Positions 9,645 to 19,588 are shown, counted from the stretch's first letter. The stretch: DNA of 64,000 nt from Paenalcaligenes hominis (GCF_011927625.1 NZ_JAATIZ010000003.1:310001-374000), one strand, 5' to 3'. Numbers and translations: made by a program. Notes: generated by a model not told the origin, from the letters alone.

Positions 9645-10997
9645 TTAAGAGTGAAGTAGGTGCTCGATAGTATGGCCTACATTCAGCAATTGTGCATCAT
9701 GGTGGGCTGGAGCAGCGACCATTAGGCCGACTGGCGCTGTACCTTGGGTATGACAAGGAATGGACAACGCACACCCATCTAGAAAGTTAACTATAGCAGG
9801 GTTGCGTAAAATTAGACCATTAGCGCGGAAATAGGCTTCCTCATCTGCCAATTCGTCGATGGTGGGTGGCAGCAAAGGCGTCGTTGGCATAAGCATGGCA
9901 TCATAAGGTGCTAACAGGCTTTCCATTTGGGCAATCCAGTGTTGCCGCGTTTGCTCGAGCTCAATGTAATCCGCCGCCGTTTGGCTTTTACCACGCAAAA
10001 TGCGCGAGGCCACACGCGGATCGTACAGCGCTTCATCCGTTTCCATCTGTTTTTGATGGTAGAACCAAGCCTCTGCACACACCAAGCCGCCGGTGCGATT
10101 GATATAAGGTAATTGGTCTAGCTCTGGGATTTCTCGTTCATCGATGCTTACCCCGTGTTTTTTTAGCTTATCCAGTGCCGCAATAAAGTCGGTTTTGACC
10201 TTTTCATCGGCCTGACTCAACACGTAGTTAGTCGGTACCACAAAACGTAATTGGGTCGGGTCCATGCGGATGAGCTCGGGCTCGGGCTCGCCACTTAATA
10301 CGGCATCGACTAGCGCACAACACTCTACCGACAAACCAAGCGGGCCGCTTGAGTCTAGAGAGTGCGACAAAGGCATCACACCTGCACTGGGAATACGCTC
10401 AGCAGTGGGTTTAAAGCCAGTAATACCGCAAAAAGCGGAAGGAATACGAATGGAGCCACCGGTATCTGTACCTATGGCAGCGACGGCCATGCCGTCTGCG
10501 ACCGACACGCCTGCACCGGAAGAGGAACCGCCCGGAATACGGCCGTGCTCTCTGTCCCAGGGGGCACGGGGGGTTCCGTAGTGCGGGTTGATACCTAATC
10601 CGGAAAAAGCAAACTCTGTCATATTGGTGCGACCAATAATCACAGCGCCGGCTTCTTGGAGGCGGTGGACGAGTGTGGCGTTTTCTGTAGCGGCGGGCGC
10701 GTCTTTAAGTAGAGCAGAGGCCCCACGGGTGACGTCACCTTTGTAATCAAAAAGATCTTTGATAGAGATAGGGATGCCTTCTAGAGCCGAACGGCTTAGA
10801 CCGGCTTCACGTAAAATGTCGGAAGCTTTAGCAGCTGCTAAGGCTTGTTCTTTATAGACAGAGATAAAGGTGGTTGCACCTTCGCCAGCTGGGTCGGCAA
10901 TGCGTGATAGCGCCTGCTGGGTTAGCAAAACGGCTGTGGTTTCCCCGGCATCTAGAGCGTGTTGTAGCTCACGAATACGTGCAAAAGAGGTCGACAT
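9645..10997 (-). CDS. amidase-signature family enzyme
   Basis: This 450-residue amidase hydrolyses an amide bond. The Ser-cisSer-Lys triad is fully visible: Lys80 in ISIKDLF, Ser158 in the glycine-serine loop GGSSSGAG, and Ser182 in DTGGSIR, with the usual 24-residue spacing of the two serines. I chose the ATG at 10997 because AGGG lies 8 bp upstream; a GTG/ATG farther out would add eight residues. It resembles GatA-like and AtzE-like amidases, but a stand-alone catabolic role fits its place after a TRAP transporter and a DUF2848 gene. The substrate is unknown. Confidence 0.92.
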   Translation of the reverse strand: MSTSFARIRELQHALDAGETTAVLLTQQALSRIADPAGEGATTFISVYKEQALAAAKASDILREAGLSRSALEGIPISIKDLFDYKGDVTRGASALLKDAPAATENATLVHRLQEAGAVIIGRTNMTEFAFSGLGINPHYGTPRAPWDREHGRIPGGSSSGAGVSVADGMAVAAIGTDTGGSIRIPSAFCGITGFKPTAERIPSAGVMPLSHSLDSSGPLGLSVECCALVDAVLSGEPEPELIRMDPTQLRFVVPTNYVLSQADEKVKTDFIAALDKLKKHGVSIDEREIPELDQLPYINRTGGLVCAEAWFYHQKQMETDEALYDPRVASRILRGKSQTAADYIELEQTRQHWIAQMESLLAPYDAMLMPTTPLLPPTIDELADEEAYFRANGLILRNPAIVNFLDGCALSIPCHTQGTAPVGLMVAAPAHHDAQLLNVGHTIEHLLHS

Positions 10998-11026
10998 GAT
11001 GGAATCCCTATGAGTAAACAATCTAA

Positions 11027-11713
11027 TTAAGCGATTTCAGGCAAGAACTCAATATCGTACGTATGACGGATACTGCGCTCAAGCCGAGGATCGTAAAGCT
11101 CCATCGTAAACTGAGCCGCTGGACGAATTGAGCCGATAGTAGCGACTGTACCGCACGTCATAGCTGTTTGGTTTGGTAAATGATCCTGACCAAAATGCTT
11201 TTTAATTAAGTCGATGGGGTGCAATAAAGTAGCTACCGCACCGTCTTGATAGGCGACTTCTTGACCTTCTTCAAGGATCCAAGCACGTAGTATCAGCTCA
11301 TCCCAATGAGCAGCCACATCGCTATAACGCCATGCCTGTTGGGCCGTAGGTTTTACACAAATTTGCTTAGACAGGGCAACGCTGTGTGCCTCTAGGGCGC
11401 GATCAGTATGATCAGAGGCCAGGCTAACGCATAACTCGTTGTTATGGTTAAACACCAGTACCTCGGCCTCGCCTGAGCTATGTGGGCCCACCACCTGAAC
11501 ACGTGAGCTCTGAACAAGTTGGTTTGTGGCAATACGATAGTACAACGGTACATCGCTAGGACGAGGCACACCCAATTCAGCGAGCTCTAAAATATGATGC
11601 TCAATTGCATCACGGTCGCGACCAGCCCAGCCAGCCACAATACAGTGGTCTACACTGACTTGAATGGACTCATTGCTACCATCTGCGCCGACAAGATCAA
11701 AATTTAACAACAT
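11027..11713 (-). CDS. DUF2848 family protein
   Basis: This 228-residue protein matches, by pattern, the DUF2848 family, whose members commonly sit beside amidases, TRAP transporters and other organic-acid catabolism genes. Recognisable stretches are VAGWAGRDRDAIEHHILEL (27-45), GVPRPSDVPLYYRI (48-61) and TCGTVATIGSIRPAAQFTMEL near the C-terminus. The function is unknown; a hydrolase or isomerase related to the fumarylacetoacetate-hydrolase fold is a guess. There is no signal peptide or membrane segment. It lies 29 bp upstream of the amidase and 12 bp after the DctM gene in one operon. Confidence 0.82.
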   Translation of the reverse strand: MLLNFDLVGADGSNESIQVSVDHCIVAGWAGRDRDAIEHHILELAELGVPRPSDVPLYYRIATNQLVQSSRVQVVGPHSSGEAEVLVFNHNNELCVSLASDHTDRALEAHSVALSKQICVKPTAQQAWRYSDVAAHWDELILRAWILEEGQEVAYQDGAVATLLHPIDLIKKHFGQDHLPNQTAMTCGTVATIGSIRPAAQFTMELYDPRLERSIRHTYDIEFLPEIA

Positions 11714-11725
11714 GGAAAACTACCT

Positions 11726-13009
11726 TTAACCAAATATTTGCGGTAACCAAAGGGCGACGTCAGGGAATACCGCAAGGATAAACACCATTCCCAAGAGCAT
11801 CAGTACAAAAGGCAGACTACCCAACATGACATCGTTCATGCTGCCCGTAGTGCGTAAGCTTTGAACCACAAACAAGTTCAAACCCACGGGTGGAGTGATT
11901 AAGGCCACTTCAACCAGAATAATAATGACAATGCCTAGCCAGACTGGATCAAAGCCCAATGCAATCATGACAGGTGCCACGATAGGAATGGTAGTGATCA
12001 TCATGGATAAGGTTTCCATGAAACAGCCTAACACTAAGTAAAAGACGACTAACACTAAAAGCATCATCATGGGCGAAACGCCTAGCTCTGTGATGGCCTG
12101 AGTAATCGCATTAGTTAGACCAATACCCGACATGATGAAGTTTAAGAACGCGGCGCCAATGACGATTAGCATGATCATTGCTGTGGATTTCATTGTGCCT
12201 TCGAAGCACGTCAACAGCATTTTCACAGACAAGCGACGGCTAAACGCAGCAAGAATTAAGGCTCCGATCACGCCTAAGGCAGCGGCCTCGGTGGGGGTGG
12301 CTACCCCTGCATAGATTGAGCCGACCACTAAAAAGAAAATGAGCAGCGGCGGAATTAAATGCACCAAACTGGTTAGGCGTGCAGACCACGAAGCACTGAT
12401 TTTTTTACCACCCCAAGCGGGTTTAACCATACATGCTAAAGCAATGACGGCCATAAATAGCAGCGCCATACCTAAACCCGGCACAATGCCAGCGAGGTAG
12501 AGCTTGGGTACAGAGGTATTCGTTAACACACCATAAATAACAAGGTTAATTGAAGGGGGAATTAAAATACCGAGCGTTCCACCTGCTGCCAAGCTACCTA
12601 AAAATAACGGCTCGTTGTAGTTTTGTTTTTTGACTTGAGGTAAGGCAACCGTACCTACCGTGGCAGCAGTGGCCACACTAGAGCCAGAAGTAGCAGCGAA
12701 TAAGGCGCTTGCGCCAATATTAGCGTGCATTAAACCGCCGGGTAACCAAGACAACCATAGGCTCATTGCGTTGTACATGCGTTCAGCTAATCCCGAGCGC
12801 AGGAGAATCTCTCCCAACATAATGAATAAAGGTACCGCGACCAAAAGAAATTCATTGCTTGTACCCCATGCCACTTCACCCATAGCGCGGCTAAGAGGTA
12901 AAAACGAGTACAAAGGGTCAAGAATTAGGCCAAGTACGCCCAAGGCGGCGCCCACAGGAATGCTAACGCCAATTAAAACAAGCAGTAGGGTCAGAGAGGT
13001 GGCAATCAT
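11726..13009 (-). CDS. TRAP transporter large permease (DctM)
   Basis: This 427-residue integral membrane protein has about 12-13 hydrophobic segments and forms the ion-coupled channel of a TRAP uptake system. Family features include the N-terminal LGVLGLILDPLYSFLPLS region, the glycine-rich GASALFAATSGSSVATAATV near residues 98-117 and a C-terminal LITPPVGLNLFVVQ motif. Length matches DctM. Its start overlaps the end of the DctQ gene by 4 bp, so the two are translationally coupled. Confidence 0.94.
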   Translation of the reverse strand: MIATSLTLLLVLIGVSIPVGAALGVLGLILDPLYSFLPLSRAMGEVAWGTSNEFLLVAVPLFIMLGEILLRSGLAERMYNAMSLWLSWLPGGLMHANIGASALFAATSGSSVATAATVGTVALPQVKKQNYNEPLFLGSLAAGGTLGILIPPSINLVIYGVLTNTSVPKLYLAGIVPGLGMALLFMAVIALACMVKPAWGGKKISASWSARLTSLVHLIPPLLIFFLVVGSIYAGVATPTEAAALGVIGALILAAFSRRLSVKMLLTCFEGTMKSTAMIMLIVIGAAFLNFIMSGIGLTNAITQAITELGVSPMMMLLVLVVFYLVLGCFMETLSMMITTIPIVAPVMIALGFDPVWLGIVIIILVEVALITPPVGLNLFVVQSLRTTGSMNDVMLGSLPFVLMLLGMVFILAVFPDVALWLPQIFG

Positions 13010-13626
13010 TGCTGCTCCATTTGCACAATACGTTTACCGGCTTCGGCTTCTTCGCTGGCTTCTTCTTTGGCGGTTCGCATGCCGCAGATAGCGCGGACTT
13101 GCTCAATGTCTCCGGTGACCAGAGCTAAGGAGGCACGTAACAGCATTAATGCCAACACCACACATAACCAAACTAAGCCGGCAACCCACAGCATTTGAGG
13201 GATCCAGAGTGGCGTGCCCAACAGCGTATTTGCTGTCGAGTGGCTATTCCATGACATACCCGCGACTTCGGCAGCGTAGCGAGTGAGGTACACAATAAAC
13301 ACCGCTAACACCACTAAGGCTAGCCAATCGCAAAAAGCGGCTAAACGGGCAGGTAGATGCTGATAAATCGCATCAATACGAATATTGGCACGATCCAGTG
13401 TGGCAAAAGATAGCGCCCATGAAATGCTAATGGCAAATGCGTAACCGGACAGTTCGTCAGAGCCACCTAAAGGCGCATTAAATAATTTACGGCTTAATAC
13501 ATCCGCCGTAATGTACAAAGCACTCAATAAGGTCAGAGAGCCTGCTACCCAAATGGCAAAACGAGACAACGTGGTAGCGCCATTGAGCAGTCGTCCCAAC
13601 AAGGATGTAGGAGTAGGAGTCGTCAT
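13006..13626 (-). CDS. TRAP transporter small permease (DctQ)
   Basis: The 206-residue protein has four hydrophobic segments, as expected of DctQ, at about 20-45, 58-78, 95-118 and 142-165. The C-terminal 35 residues are charged and Glu-rich. It is the small membrane partner of DctM and binding protein DctP. It overlaps DctM by 4 bp and follows DctP after an 88-bp gap. Confidence 0.9.
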   Translation of the reverse strand: MTTPTPTSLLGRLLNGATTLSRFAIWVAGSLTLLSALYITADVLSRKLFNAPLGGSDELSGYAFAISISWALSFATLDRANIRIDAIYQHLPARLAAFCDWLALVVLAVFIVYLTRYAAEVAGMSWNSHSTANTLLGTPLWIPQMLWVAGLVWLCVVLALMLLRASLALVTGDIEQVRAICGMRTAKEEASEEAEAGKRIVQMEQQ

Positions 13627-13714
13627 GGGTCACACCTAGGGAAAAGAGGCGTTTGACTTGATGAAATCAAACGCCCGGTTAGAGCTGAGTTACAGCCTAA
13701 CCTTAAAAGAAGAA

Positions 13715-14764
13715 CTAATTAGCTGCGTCAAACAACACCGGTGCAACTAGAACGTTAAAGCTTTCTACACAGTCAGTAGAGCAACGAGCTGCCCAAGCAG
13801 GAATCACGGTTTTATCCATGACTTCTTGCAGAACACGACGGTCCTCATCAGTAGGCTCAACTAATTTCATCTTGCCTTTAGGCTCTAGCGTACAAGCGTC
13901 TGCACCCGTATTACAGTCATACCCTTGTTGGGTTTCGGCTGCGGCTGCATCCCAAATGTTATCCACGAGAGTTTTTACGTTTTCTTCGAGGAAGGTTTGA
14001 ACTTTGGGATCAAGTTTGTTCCAGAACGCTTTGTTAGCGACGATTAGCTGTTGGTTCCAGTTGATAGGTAAGGCGTACAGGTGATCGCTGACCTCGTACC
14101 ATTTGGCTGAGTAACCGGATAATGAACCCGTGATCGCGCAATCCACCACACCGTTTTGCAATGCAGGCACCACTTCGCCGAATGGGATAGTCACACTGCT
14201 GCCACCAAAGGCTTGAACAAATTCGGCCTGAGTGCGGCTGCTGGTACGGACTTTCTTGCCTTTTAGGTCATTAAGACCAGTAAAACTGCCTTTGCAAAAC
14301 AGAACCTGAGCCGGGTACGTAGAAATGCCTAACAACTTGGCATTGTTAGCATCATAGTGCTTTTCGTAAACGGGCAAAAAGGCTTCAGTTACCGCACGTG
14401 CGGTCTCAATATCGGGAGCTAAACCCGCCAAATCGATGGCTTCGTTAATGGGGTTGTCGGTTGCAAAGTAAGCAAGGGTGGCGCTACCAATCGGGATCAC
14501 GCCTTGGCTGACTAGGCGTAATACCTCGGGGCCTTTTAGACCCATTTCGTTATAGCCCTTAATGTCTACAGTGATTTTACCGTCAGACAACTCAGGAATG
14601 GTTTTTGACCAGAAAGGGAGCTCGCCATTTTGGTACGCTGTTAGGTTGCTTAAGCCACCTACCACGTTCAATTTGGTTTGGGGGAGGTCGGTAACGACCT
14701 CTTGTGCCTGCGCGTTCAGTGCAGTAAAACCCATCAATAGGGATGCAGCGAATAAACGTTTCAT
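13715..14764 (-). CDS. TRAP transporter substrate-binding protein (DctP)
   Basis: This 349-residue periplasmic receptor has a signal peptide (MKRLFAASLLMGFTALNAQA) and the TRAP receptor fold. Features include LKGKKVRTSSRTQAEFVQAF near residue 165 with the conserved arginine that grips a ligand carboxylate, and EVVPALQNGVVDCAI. The substrate is probably a carboxylate-bearing compound. It heads the operon dctP-dctQ-dctM-DUF2848-amidase. The 88-bp gap to DctQ may hold processing or attenuation. Confidence 0.92.
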   Translation of the reverse strand: MKRLFAASLLMGFTALNAQAQEVVTDLPQTKLNVVGGLSNLTAYQNGELPFWSKTIPELSDGKITVDIKGYNEMGLKGPEVLRLVSQGVIPIGSATLAYFATDNPINEAIDLAGLAPDIETARAVTEAFLPVYEKHYDANNAKLLGISTYPAQVLFCKGSFTGLNDLKGKKVRTSSRTQAEFVQAFGGSSVTIPFGEVVPALQNGVVDCAITGSLSGYSAKWYEVSDHLYALPINWNQQLIVANKAFWNKLDPKVQTFLEENVKTLVDNIWDAAAAETQQGYDCNTGADACTLEPKGKMKLVEPTDEDRRVLQEVMDKTVIPAWAARCSTDCVESFNVLVAPVLFDAAN

Positions 14765-14899
14765 ACGGAGTCTCCTGTATATAAGCCCATAACTAAGCCA
14801 TATAGAAACAATTGAATGTAATTAGACAGAATTGCACCGTATTCGCTGCCTACTGTCCAATTGTATGTTTAGATGCAGGGCTATAAGAAAATCTTATAC

Positions 14900-15790
14900 T
14901 TAATAAGTAAAGTCCTCGGCGATATGTTGAGCTAAGCGTGCCACAGTACGAGCCGCATGACTGTCTGGTGACTTCAACCAATGCGCATAAAACTCTAACG
15001 CCGGAAGAGGCTGATCGACGTCCAAAAGACGCAGTTTCCCTTGGGATAATAGGTCTTCTACCAGCACTTTAGCGAGCAGGCTAACCCCCATTCCACGCGA
15101 GGTCATGTGGATAATTGTACTAAGTGAAGCGCTCCCATAAATGCGTGGTGACGGGACTTTTGCATCCCGCAAAATGTGGGTAACAATACGGTAGGGCAAA
15201 CTCCCAACAGGATATGTGATTACAGGGTAAACCCCTAGGTCTGACATACGCAATTGACGCTTAGGTAGCTTCAAATTTGGGCTAGCTACCCAAGCCAAAG
15301 CGTACTCGCCAATAGGCATGTATTCAGTATTGTTATCCGTTTCTTTTCCTACAAAAAAAGCCAGATCTAGTTGATAGTTCAAGAGTTTTTCTTTCAGGAC
15401 TTGGCTTGTATCCACATGAATTTCAATATTCAAAGCAGGATATTGCAAATAAAGCTGTTCAATTAACAAAGGAAGCCAAGTATGTACCAAGGTTTCAGCC
15501 ACACCAAGGTGAAAGGTGCCTTGAATAACGCTAGTGCTTTGTGCCACATGCAGCATCTCATTGCGTTGATCTAGCAAGCGCTGTGCATGGGGCAGAAGTT
15601 CATGGCCTTTATCGGTTAGCTTGATACCACGCGCACCTCGGTCAAATACACGTGTTGATAGCTCGCGCTCAAAACTTGCAATGCGTTGGGAAATGGATGG
15701 CTGAGTGGTATTCAGTTTTTCAGCGGCAGCGCTGAAGCCACCTAATTCAGCGACCCAAATAAAGGCCTCAATTTGTTTAAAATCAATCAT
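14900..15790 (-). CDS. LysR-family regulator of the TRAP-amidase operon
   Basis: This 296-residue protein has the N-terminal LysR helix-turn-helix (AELGGFSAAAEKLNTTQPSISQRI, written here as positions 14-37) and a C-terminal effector-binding domain. It lies directly upstream of the dctP operon on the same strand, separated by 135 bp, and back to back with waaC across a 160-bp gap. Control of the TRAP-amidase operon is inferred from position. Confidence 0.9.
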   Translation of the reverse strand: MIDFKQIEAFIWVAELGGFSAAAEKLNTTQPSISQRIASFERELSTRVFDRGARGIKLTDKGHELLPHAQRLLDQRNEMLHVAQSTSVIQGTFHLGVAETLVHTWLPLLIEQLYLQYPALNIEIHVDTSQVLKEKLLNYQLDLAFFVGKETDNNTEYMPIGEYALAWVASPNLKLPKRQLRMSDLGVYPVITYPVGSLPYRIVTHILRDAKVPSPRIYGSASLSTIIHMTSRGMGVSLLAKVLVEDLLSQGKLRLLDVDQPLPALEFYAHWLKSPDSHAARTVARLAQHIAEDFTY

Positions 15791-15950
15791 TAAGCGGCTT
15801 CTGCAAAAAGGAGTAAAAAAGAGCGGGGAGGCGAGAACAAAAACACAGTAAACATTCTACAAACAGAATAACTAGCAATCAGTGTGAGTTGAGTTACTAT
15901 AGCTCTACAAAAAAGCGAGCGTTATTTAGGCCCACCCAAGATAAACGGTT

Positions 15951-16907
15951 ATGAGTAAAAAAATATTAATAGTACGCACGTCTTCGTTAGGGGACTTAGT
16001 GCATATGTTGCCTGCTATTACGGACATAAAAACGAGGTTCCCTGACGCGCAAATCGATTGGGTTGTCGAAGAGTCTTTTGCCCAAATCCCAGCGTGGCAC
16101 CCTGCCATACACGAGGTCATACCGGTCGCACATCGACGTTGGCGTAAACAGTGGTGGTCCGCTCAATCTAAAAAAGAACGTCACGCTTTCAAAGAACGCC
16201 TAACTCAAACGCAGTATGATGTTGTGTTAGACATGCAGGCCTTGTTAAAGACAGTATGGATCACGCGGCTAGCAAAAGGGGTAAAACATGGTTTAGACTG
16301 GAAGTCAGCACGAGAACCTTTGTGTTCCTTGTTTTATGACGTAAAACACCGCGTCGAGTTCTGGCAACCCGCCATCACACGGCAACGTTTATTAGCCTCC
16401 TTGGCGTTTGATTACCCCTGCACGGGGGCGCCAAACTATGGTTTACAAGGTATCACCCATGCCGTCGCGGTAGAACCTGTAGCGATGATTATGCCATCAG
16501 CCAGCCGTGATGATAAATTGTGGCCCGAAACGTCTTGGCACCAAGTGTTTGATTTTTTACAAAAAAGTGGTCTGGGTTTACGTCTCCTAGCCGGAAATGA
16601 GCACGAGGCTGAGCGCGCTCGACAACTACTAATAGGCCGTGAAAATGCGGTGGTTTTACCACGAATGGGGTTAACCGAAGTCGCGCATGAGCTTGCTAAA
16701 GCTCGCATTATGGTAGGCTTAGATAGTGGACTGACGCATTTATCAGCCGCACTAGAGCGTCCCACTATTGGCATTTATAAAGCTTCTACGCCTGTTCGCA
16801 CACCTTTAATAAGCAGCGCCTATACCGCTAGCTTAGGGGACAGAGGCCAAGAACCCAGTGCTGAAGTTGTGCTAAGCGCAATCCAACAAGCTTTTAGCTT
16901 GGGATAA
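15951..16907 (+). CDS. waaC: lipopolysaccharide heptosyltransferase I
   Basis: WaaC adds the first L-glycero-D-manno-heptose to Kdo2-lipid A. The 318-residue GT-B protein starts with the family pattern KILIVRTSSLGDLVHMLPAI (3-22), continues with IDWVVEESF, and has the nucleotide-sugar site GLDSGLTHLSAAL near residue 262. Length is normal. It lies 39 bp upstream of waaA on the same strand, forming a two-gene core-LPS unit. Confidence 0.95.
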   Translation: MSKKILIVRTSSLGDLVHMLPAITDIKTRFPDAQIDWVVEESFAQIPAWHPAIHEVIPVAHRRWRKQWWSAQSKKERHAFKERLTQTQYDVVLDMQALLKTVWITRLAKGVKHGLDWKSAREPLCSLFYDVKHRVEFWQPAITRQRLLASLAFDYPCTGAPNYGLQGITHAVAVEPVAMIMPSASRDDKLWPETSWHQVFDFLQKSGLGLRLLAGNEHEAERARQLLIGRENAVVLPRMGLTEVAHELAKARIMVGLDSGLTHLSAALERPTIGIYKASTPVRTPLISSAYTASLGDRGQEPSAEVVLSAIQQAFSLG

Positions 16908-16946
16908 CAGTACAATATATGTTTGTTGTTTGAAGGTTTTGTACGT

Positions 16947-18299
16947 TTGAGTCGTTTTATATATACCGTGTTGCTGCGTTTGATTTCACCCATTTTATTA
17001 GGGTGGATGTATTTACGCGCGCGTCGGTCTGGGGGGCAGTGGCAGGTATTTAGCCCACTACGGTTTGGTTACTATGGTAAAACCCCCAGCCCAACCCAAC
17101 CTGTAATTGTTGTGCATGCTGTCAGTTTAGGTGAAATGAGAGCCGCTCAACCACTAGTACAAGCCCTATTAGACGCAGGACACCAGGTCTTATTAACGCA
17201 TTTGACGTATACCGGCTATGCCGAAGGGCAACGTGCATTTAATAAAGCCTTGGCCGAAGGCCACTTGCAACAACAATGGCTGCCTTACGATTTCCCCGGT
17301 GCCGCCCGTCGCTTTTACGCACACTATCAGCCCAAGCTATTCATCGTCATTGAACGCGAAGTCTGGCCTAACCTTATGCATCAGGCGTATCGCGCCGATA
17401 TCCCTTCCTTTCTCGTCAGCGCCCGATTCTCGGCGCGCTCTTTACGTAAATCTCTACGTATAGGCCTGCTGATGCGTCAAACATTAGGTTATTTCACTGC
17501 TATTTATGCACAGACCTACCAAGACGCTGTGCGTCTTGAACTTGCTGGGGGTAAAGGCGTACGCGTATCGGGCAATTTCAAGTTTGATGTGCAGCTCTCC
17601 CAAGACCAAGTAGAGCGCGGCAAACAATTCGCCAACTCACTAGGACGCAAGATAGTTGTCATTGCCAGTACCCGCGAAGGGGAAGATCAGCTATTTATTG
17701 ATGCCATGCGTCGCTATATTCGCCGTGAACACAGCATGGATCTAGATAGTCAGCAGCGCACTTTGTTTTACTTAATCCCGCGCCATCCTCAGCGCTTCGA
17801 ATCGGCTGCCATTTTACTTGAAGCCGAAGGCTGGAATGTGATTCGTCGCACAGAGTTGATGACCACTGGCGATTGCACGAGCAGTTCATTAGCTTGTTGT
17901 AAAAATGCTGACGTCGTCTTGGGGGACTCATTAGGTGAAATGCCGTGGTATTACGCCCAAGCTCAAGTGGCTATTATTGGCGGCAGCTTTGCGCAGTTAG
18001 GCGGCCAAAATTTTATTGAAGCCTGCGCCTTAGGCGTACCGGTTATTGTAGGCCCACATACCCGAAATTTTGAGCAAGCTGTTAACGATGCCCTAAGTGA
18101 AGGGGCGGCAGTGCGTGTGACCAATGCAGAGGCTGCGCTAAAACAAGCTATGCATTTACTTGATGACAGCAATCAACGCCAAACTATGTCAGATGCTGCG
18201 TCTTTTTGGGTACGTAAACACACTGGGTCGGTGGATCGCGTAATGACGGGTGTAAAAGAGGTATTAAAAAAGCAGTACGTGCGCAACGACCACCGTTAA
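16947..18299 (+). CDS. waaA: Kdo transferase
   Basis: This membrane-anchored GT-B enzyme attaches Kdo to lipid A. I prefer a TTG start at 16947 (MSRFIYTVLLRLISP), preceded by GAAGG at 10 bp and matching family N-termini. A TTG at 16923 would add eight residues without a ribosome site. From 16947 it has 450 residues. Motifs are SLGEMRAAQPLV, EREVWPNLMHQAY and the donor-site GGSFAQLGGQNFIEACALG. It ends just before a strong terminator. Confidence 0.94.
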   Translation: MSRFIYTVLLRLISPILLGWMYLRARRSGGQWQVFSPLRFGYYGKTPSPTQPVIVVHAVSLGEMRAAQPLVQALLDAGHQVLLTHLTYTGYAEGQRAFNKALAEGHLQQQWLPYDFPGAARRFYAHYQPKLFIVIEREVWPNLMHQAYRADIPSFLVSARFSARSLRKSLRIGLLMRQTLGYFTAIYAQTYQDAVRLELAGGKGVRVSGNFKFDVQLSQDQVERGKQFANSLGRKIVVIASTREGEDQLFIDAMRRYIRREHSMDLDSQQRTLFYLIPRHPQRFESAAILLEAEGWNVIRRTELMTTGDCTSSSLACCKNADVVLGDSLGEMPWYYAQAQVAIIGGSFAQLGGQNFIEACALGVPVIVGPHTRNFEQAVNDALSEGAAVRVTNAEAALKQAMHLLDDSNQRQTMSDAASFWVRKHTGSVDRVMTGVKEVLKKQYVRNDHR

Positions 18300-18330
18300 A
18301 TCAAACGCTTTACCCTGCGATAGACAACAA

Positions 18331-18354
18331 AAAACCCGCCTAAGCGGGTTTTTT
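18331..18354. terminator. bidirectional terminator between waaA and csp
   Basis: AAAACCCGC (18331-18339) pairs with GCGGGTTTT (18344-18352) across a 4-nt loop. It has an A-run before and a T-run after, so it can serve both waaA (plus) and the cold-shock gene (minus). Confidence 0.92.
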
Positions 18355-18368
18355 GACTCGTGCAAAAA

Positions 18369-18578
18369 TTAAACTTTTTGTACGGATTTAGCTTGTGGAC
18401 CTTTTTGGCCTTGGGCTGGCTCGAAAGAAACACGTTGGTTTTCTTCTAGAGATTTGTAGCCTGAACCAAGAATGTCGGAGTGGTGAACGAAAAGATCTTT
18501 GCCGCCGTTTTCAGGAGAAATGAAGCCAAAGCCTTTTTCGTTGTTGAACCATTTTACGGTGCCGTATTCTGTTTGCAT
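18369..18578 (-). CDS. cold-shock domain protein (CspA family)
   Basis: This 69-residue single cold-shock domain binds RNA or single-stranded DNA. RNP1-like KGFGFISPE and RNP2-like LFVHHSDI are present. The ATG at 18578 ([11 protein letters not shown]) has AAGGA upstream and gives the standard length; an upstream ATG at 18632 would add 18 unrelated residues. The gap upstream, about 230 bp, leaves room for the long leader typical of cold-shock mRNAs. I see no other gene there. Confidence 0.94.
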   Translation of the reverse strand: MQTEYGTVKWFNNEKGFGFISPENGGKDLFVHHSDILGSGYKSLEENQRVSFEPAQGQKGPQAKSVQKV

Positions 18579-18811
18579 GATATGCGATTCCTTAAATAAA
18601 TGAGCAATGTGCCCTAAGTAACAGATTTTCAAGGGACAAAATTATGCAATCCAATTTACTAAGACAGCAAACAGTATTGAGCGAACTTCGACGAACTTGA
18701 TAACCTACGCCTATACTTTAGACTGTTTTATATCATGACGTCAAGATAATTTATTAAGGGTTTATGCTAGGGTAATAAGTTTATATTTATTGGAATTAAG
18801 GCCAGAGAAGG

Positions 18812-19588
18812 TTACAAAATATAAGAAGATATTTTTTTGGCGGCATTAATTAAATAAGGGATGACTTCAGCCTCGTATTTTTTTCTGTCCAAGGAGTAAG
18901 CAGGGTGACTAACGGACAGAACATAAGGGATAGAGCCATTGAAAGGGTGGATAATAGGGGACGCACTAGCAACCATTGTATTTTTAAATTGTTGCCAGCT
19001 CGTCAAGGATTCTGAGTTTCTGGCTTTTTCAACTTTAAGCAATAATTCATCCAAATTCTTAGGCGTACTTTCTGAAAAGAGTTTCCATTCCTTAACTGTC
19101 TTATATCGTTCTATTATTTCATTATTATTTAAACCAGATAATAAAAATTGTCCAATAACCGTAGCGTGGGCAGGCCAACGAGTACCTATCAAAATATTAG
19201 AGGTGAAAGCCCCTAGAGCTTGAATATTTTGAATATAAACAATGTCAGTTTGATCCAACACAGATAGATGCACAGCCGTATGCGTTTGGTCGCGTAGCTG
19301 TTTCATAATTGGTACAGCCTGTTCTGTAATGTCGATGCTAGCTAAGGCACTGTAGCCAAGCTGCAAGGCTTTGATATTAAGCGTGTAGGTTTTTTGCTCA
19401 TTGCGATTGAGATAGCCGCAATATTCTAAAGTTTGTACCAAACGAAATGCGCTTGAGCGATTGATTTCTAGAGATTGAGCAATTTCTGACAGGGCTAGTT
19501 CGGTTTTTGTTGGGCTGAATAACTCTAGGATCTTTAGGCCACGGATTAAGGCGGGTACAAGATATTTTTCGTTTTCGTTTGTACTCAT
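18812..19588 (-). CDS. IclR-family transcriptional regulator
   Basis: This 258-residue regulator has an N-terminal winged helix (positions 13-75, including EIAQSLEINRSSAFRLVQTL) and the C-terminal IclR effector domain (about 80-255). ATG 19588 is preferred; a GTG at 19603 would add five residues. It is transcribed away from the 13-gene Rieske operon that starts at 19867 and most likely controls it. The gene is visibly richer in A and T than its neighbours, which may mark transfer. The effector is probably an aromatic acid or pathway intermediate (inference). Confidence 0.9.
   Translation of the reverse strand: MSTNENEKYLVPALIRGLKILELFSPTKTELALSEIAQSLEINRSSAFRLVQTLEYCGYLNRNEQKTYTLNIKALQLGYSALASIDITEQAVPIMKQLRDQTHTAVHLSVLDQTDIVYIQNIQALGAFTSNILIGTRWPAHATVIGQFLLSGLNNNEIIERYKTVKEWKLFSESTPKNLDELLLKVEKARNSESLTSWQQFKNTMVASASPIIHPFNGSIPYVLSVSHPAYSLDRKKYEAEVIPYLINAAKKISSYIL

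Noticed and set aside
10264-10598. Plus-strand open frames across the amidase gene
   Set aside because: Antisense shadows of the well-supported amidase coding sequence.
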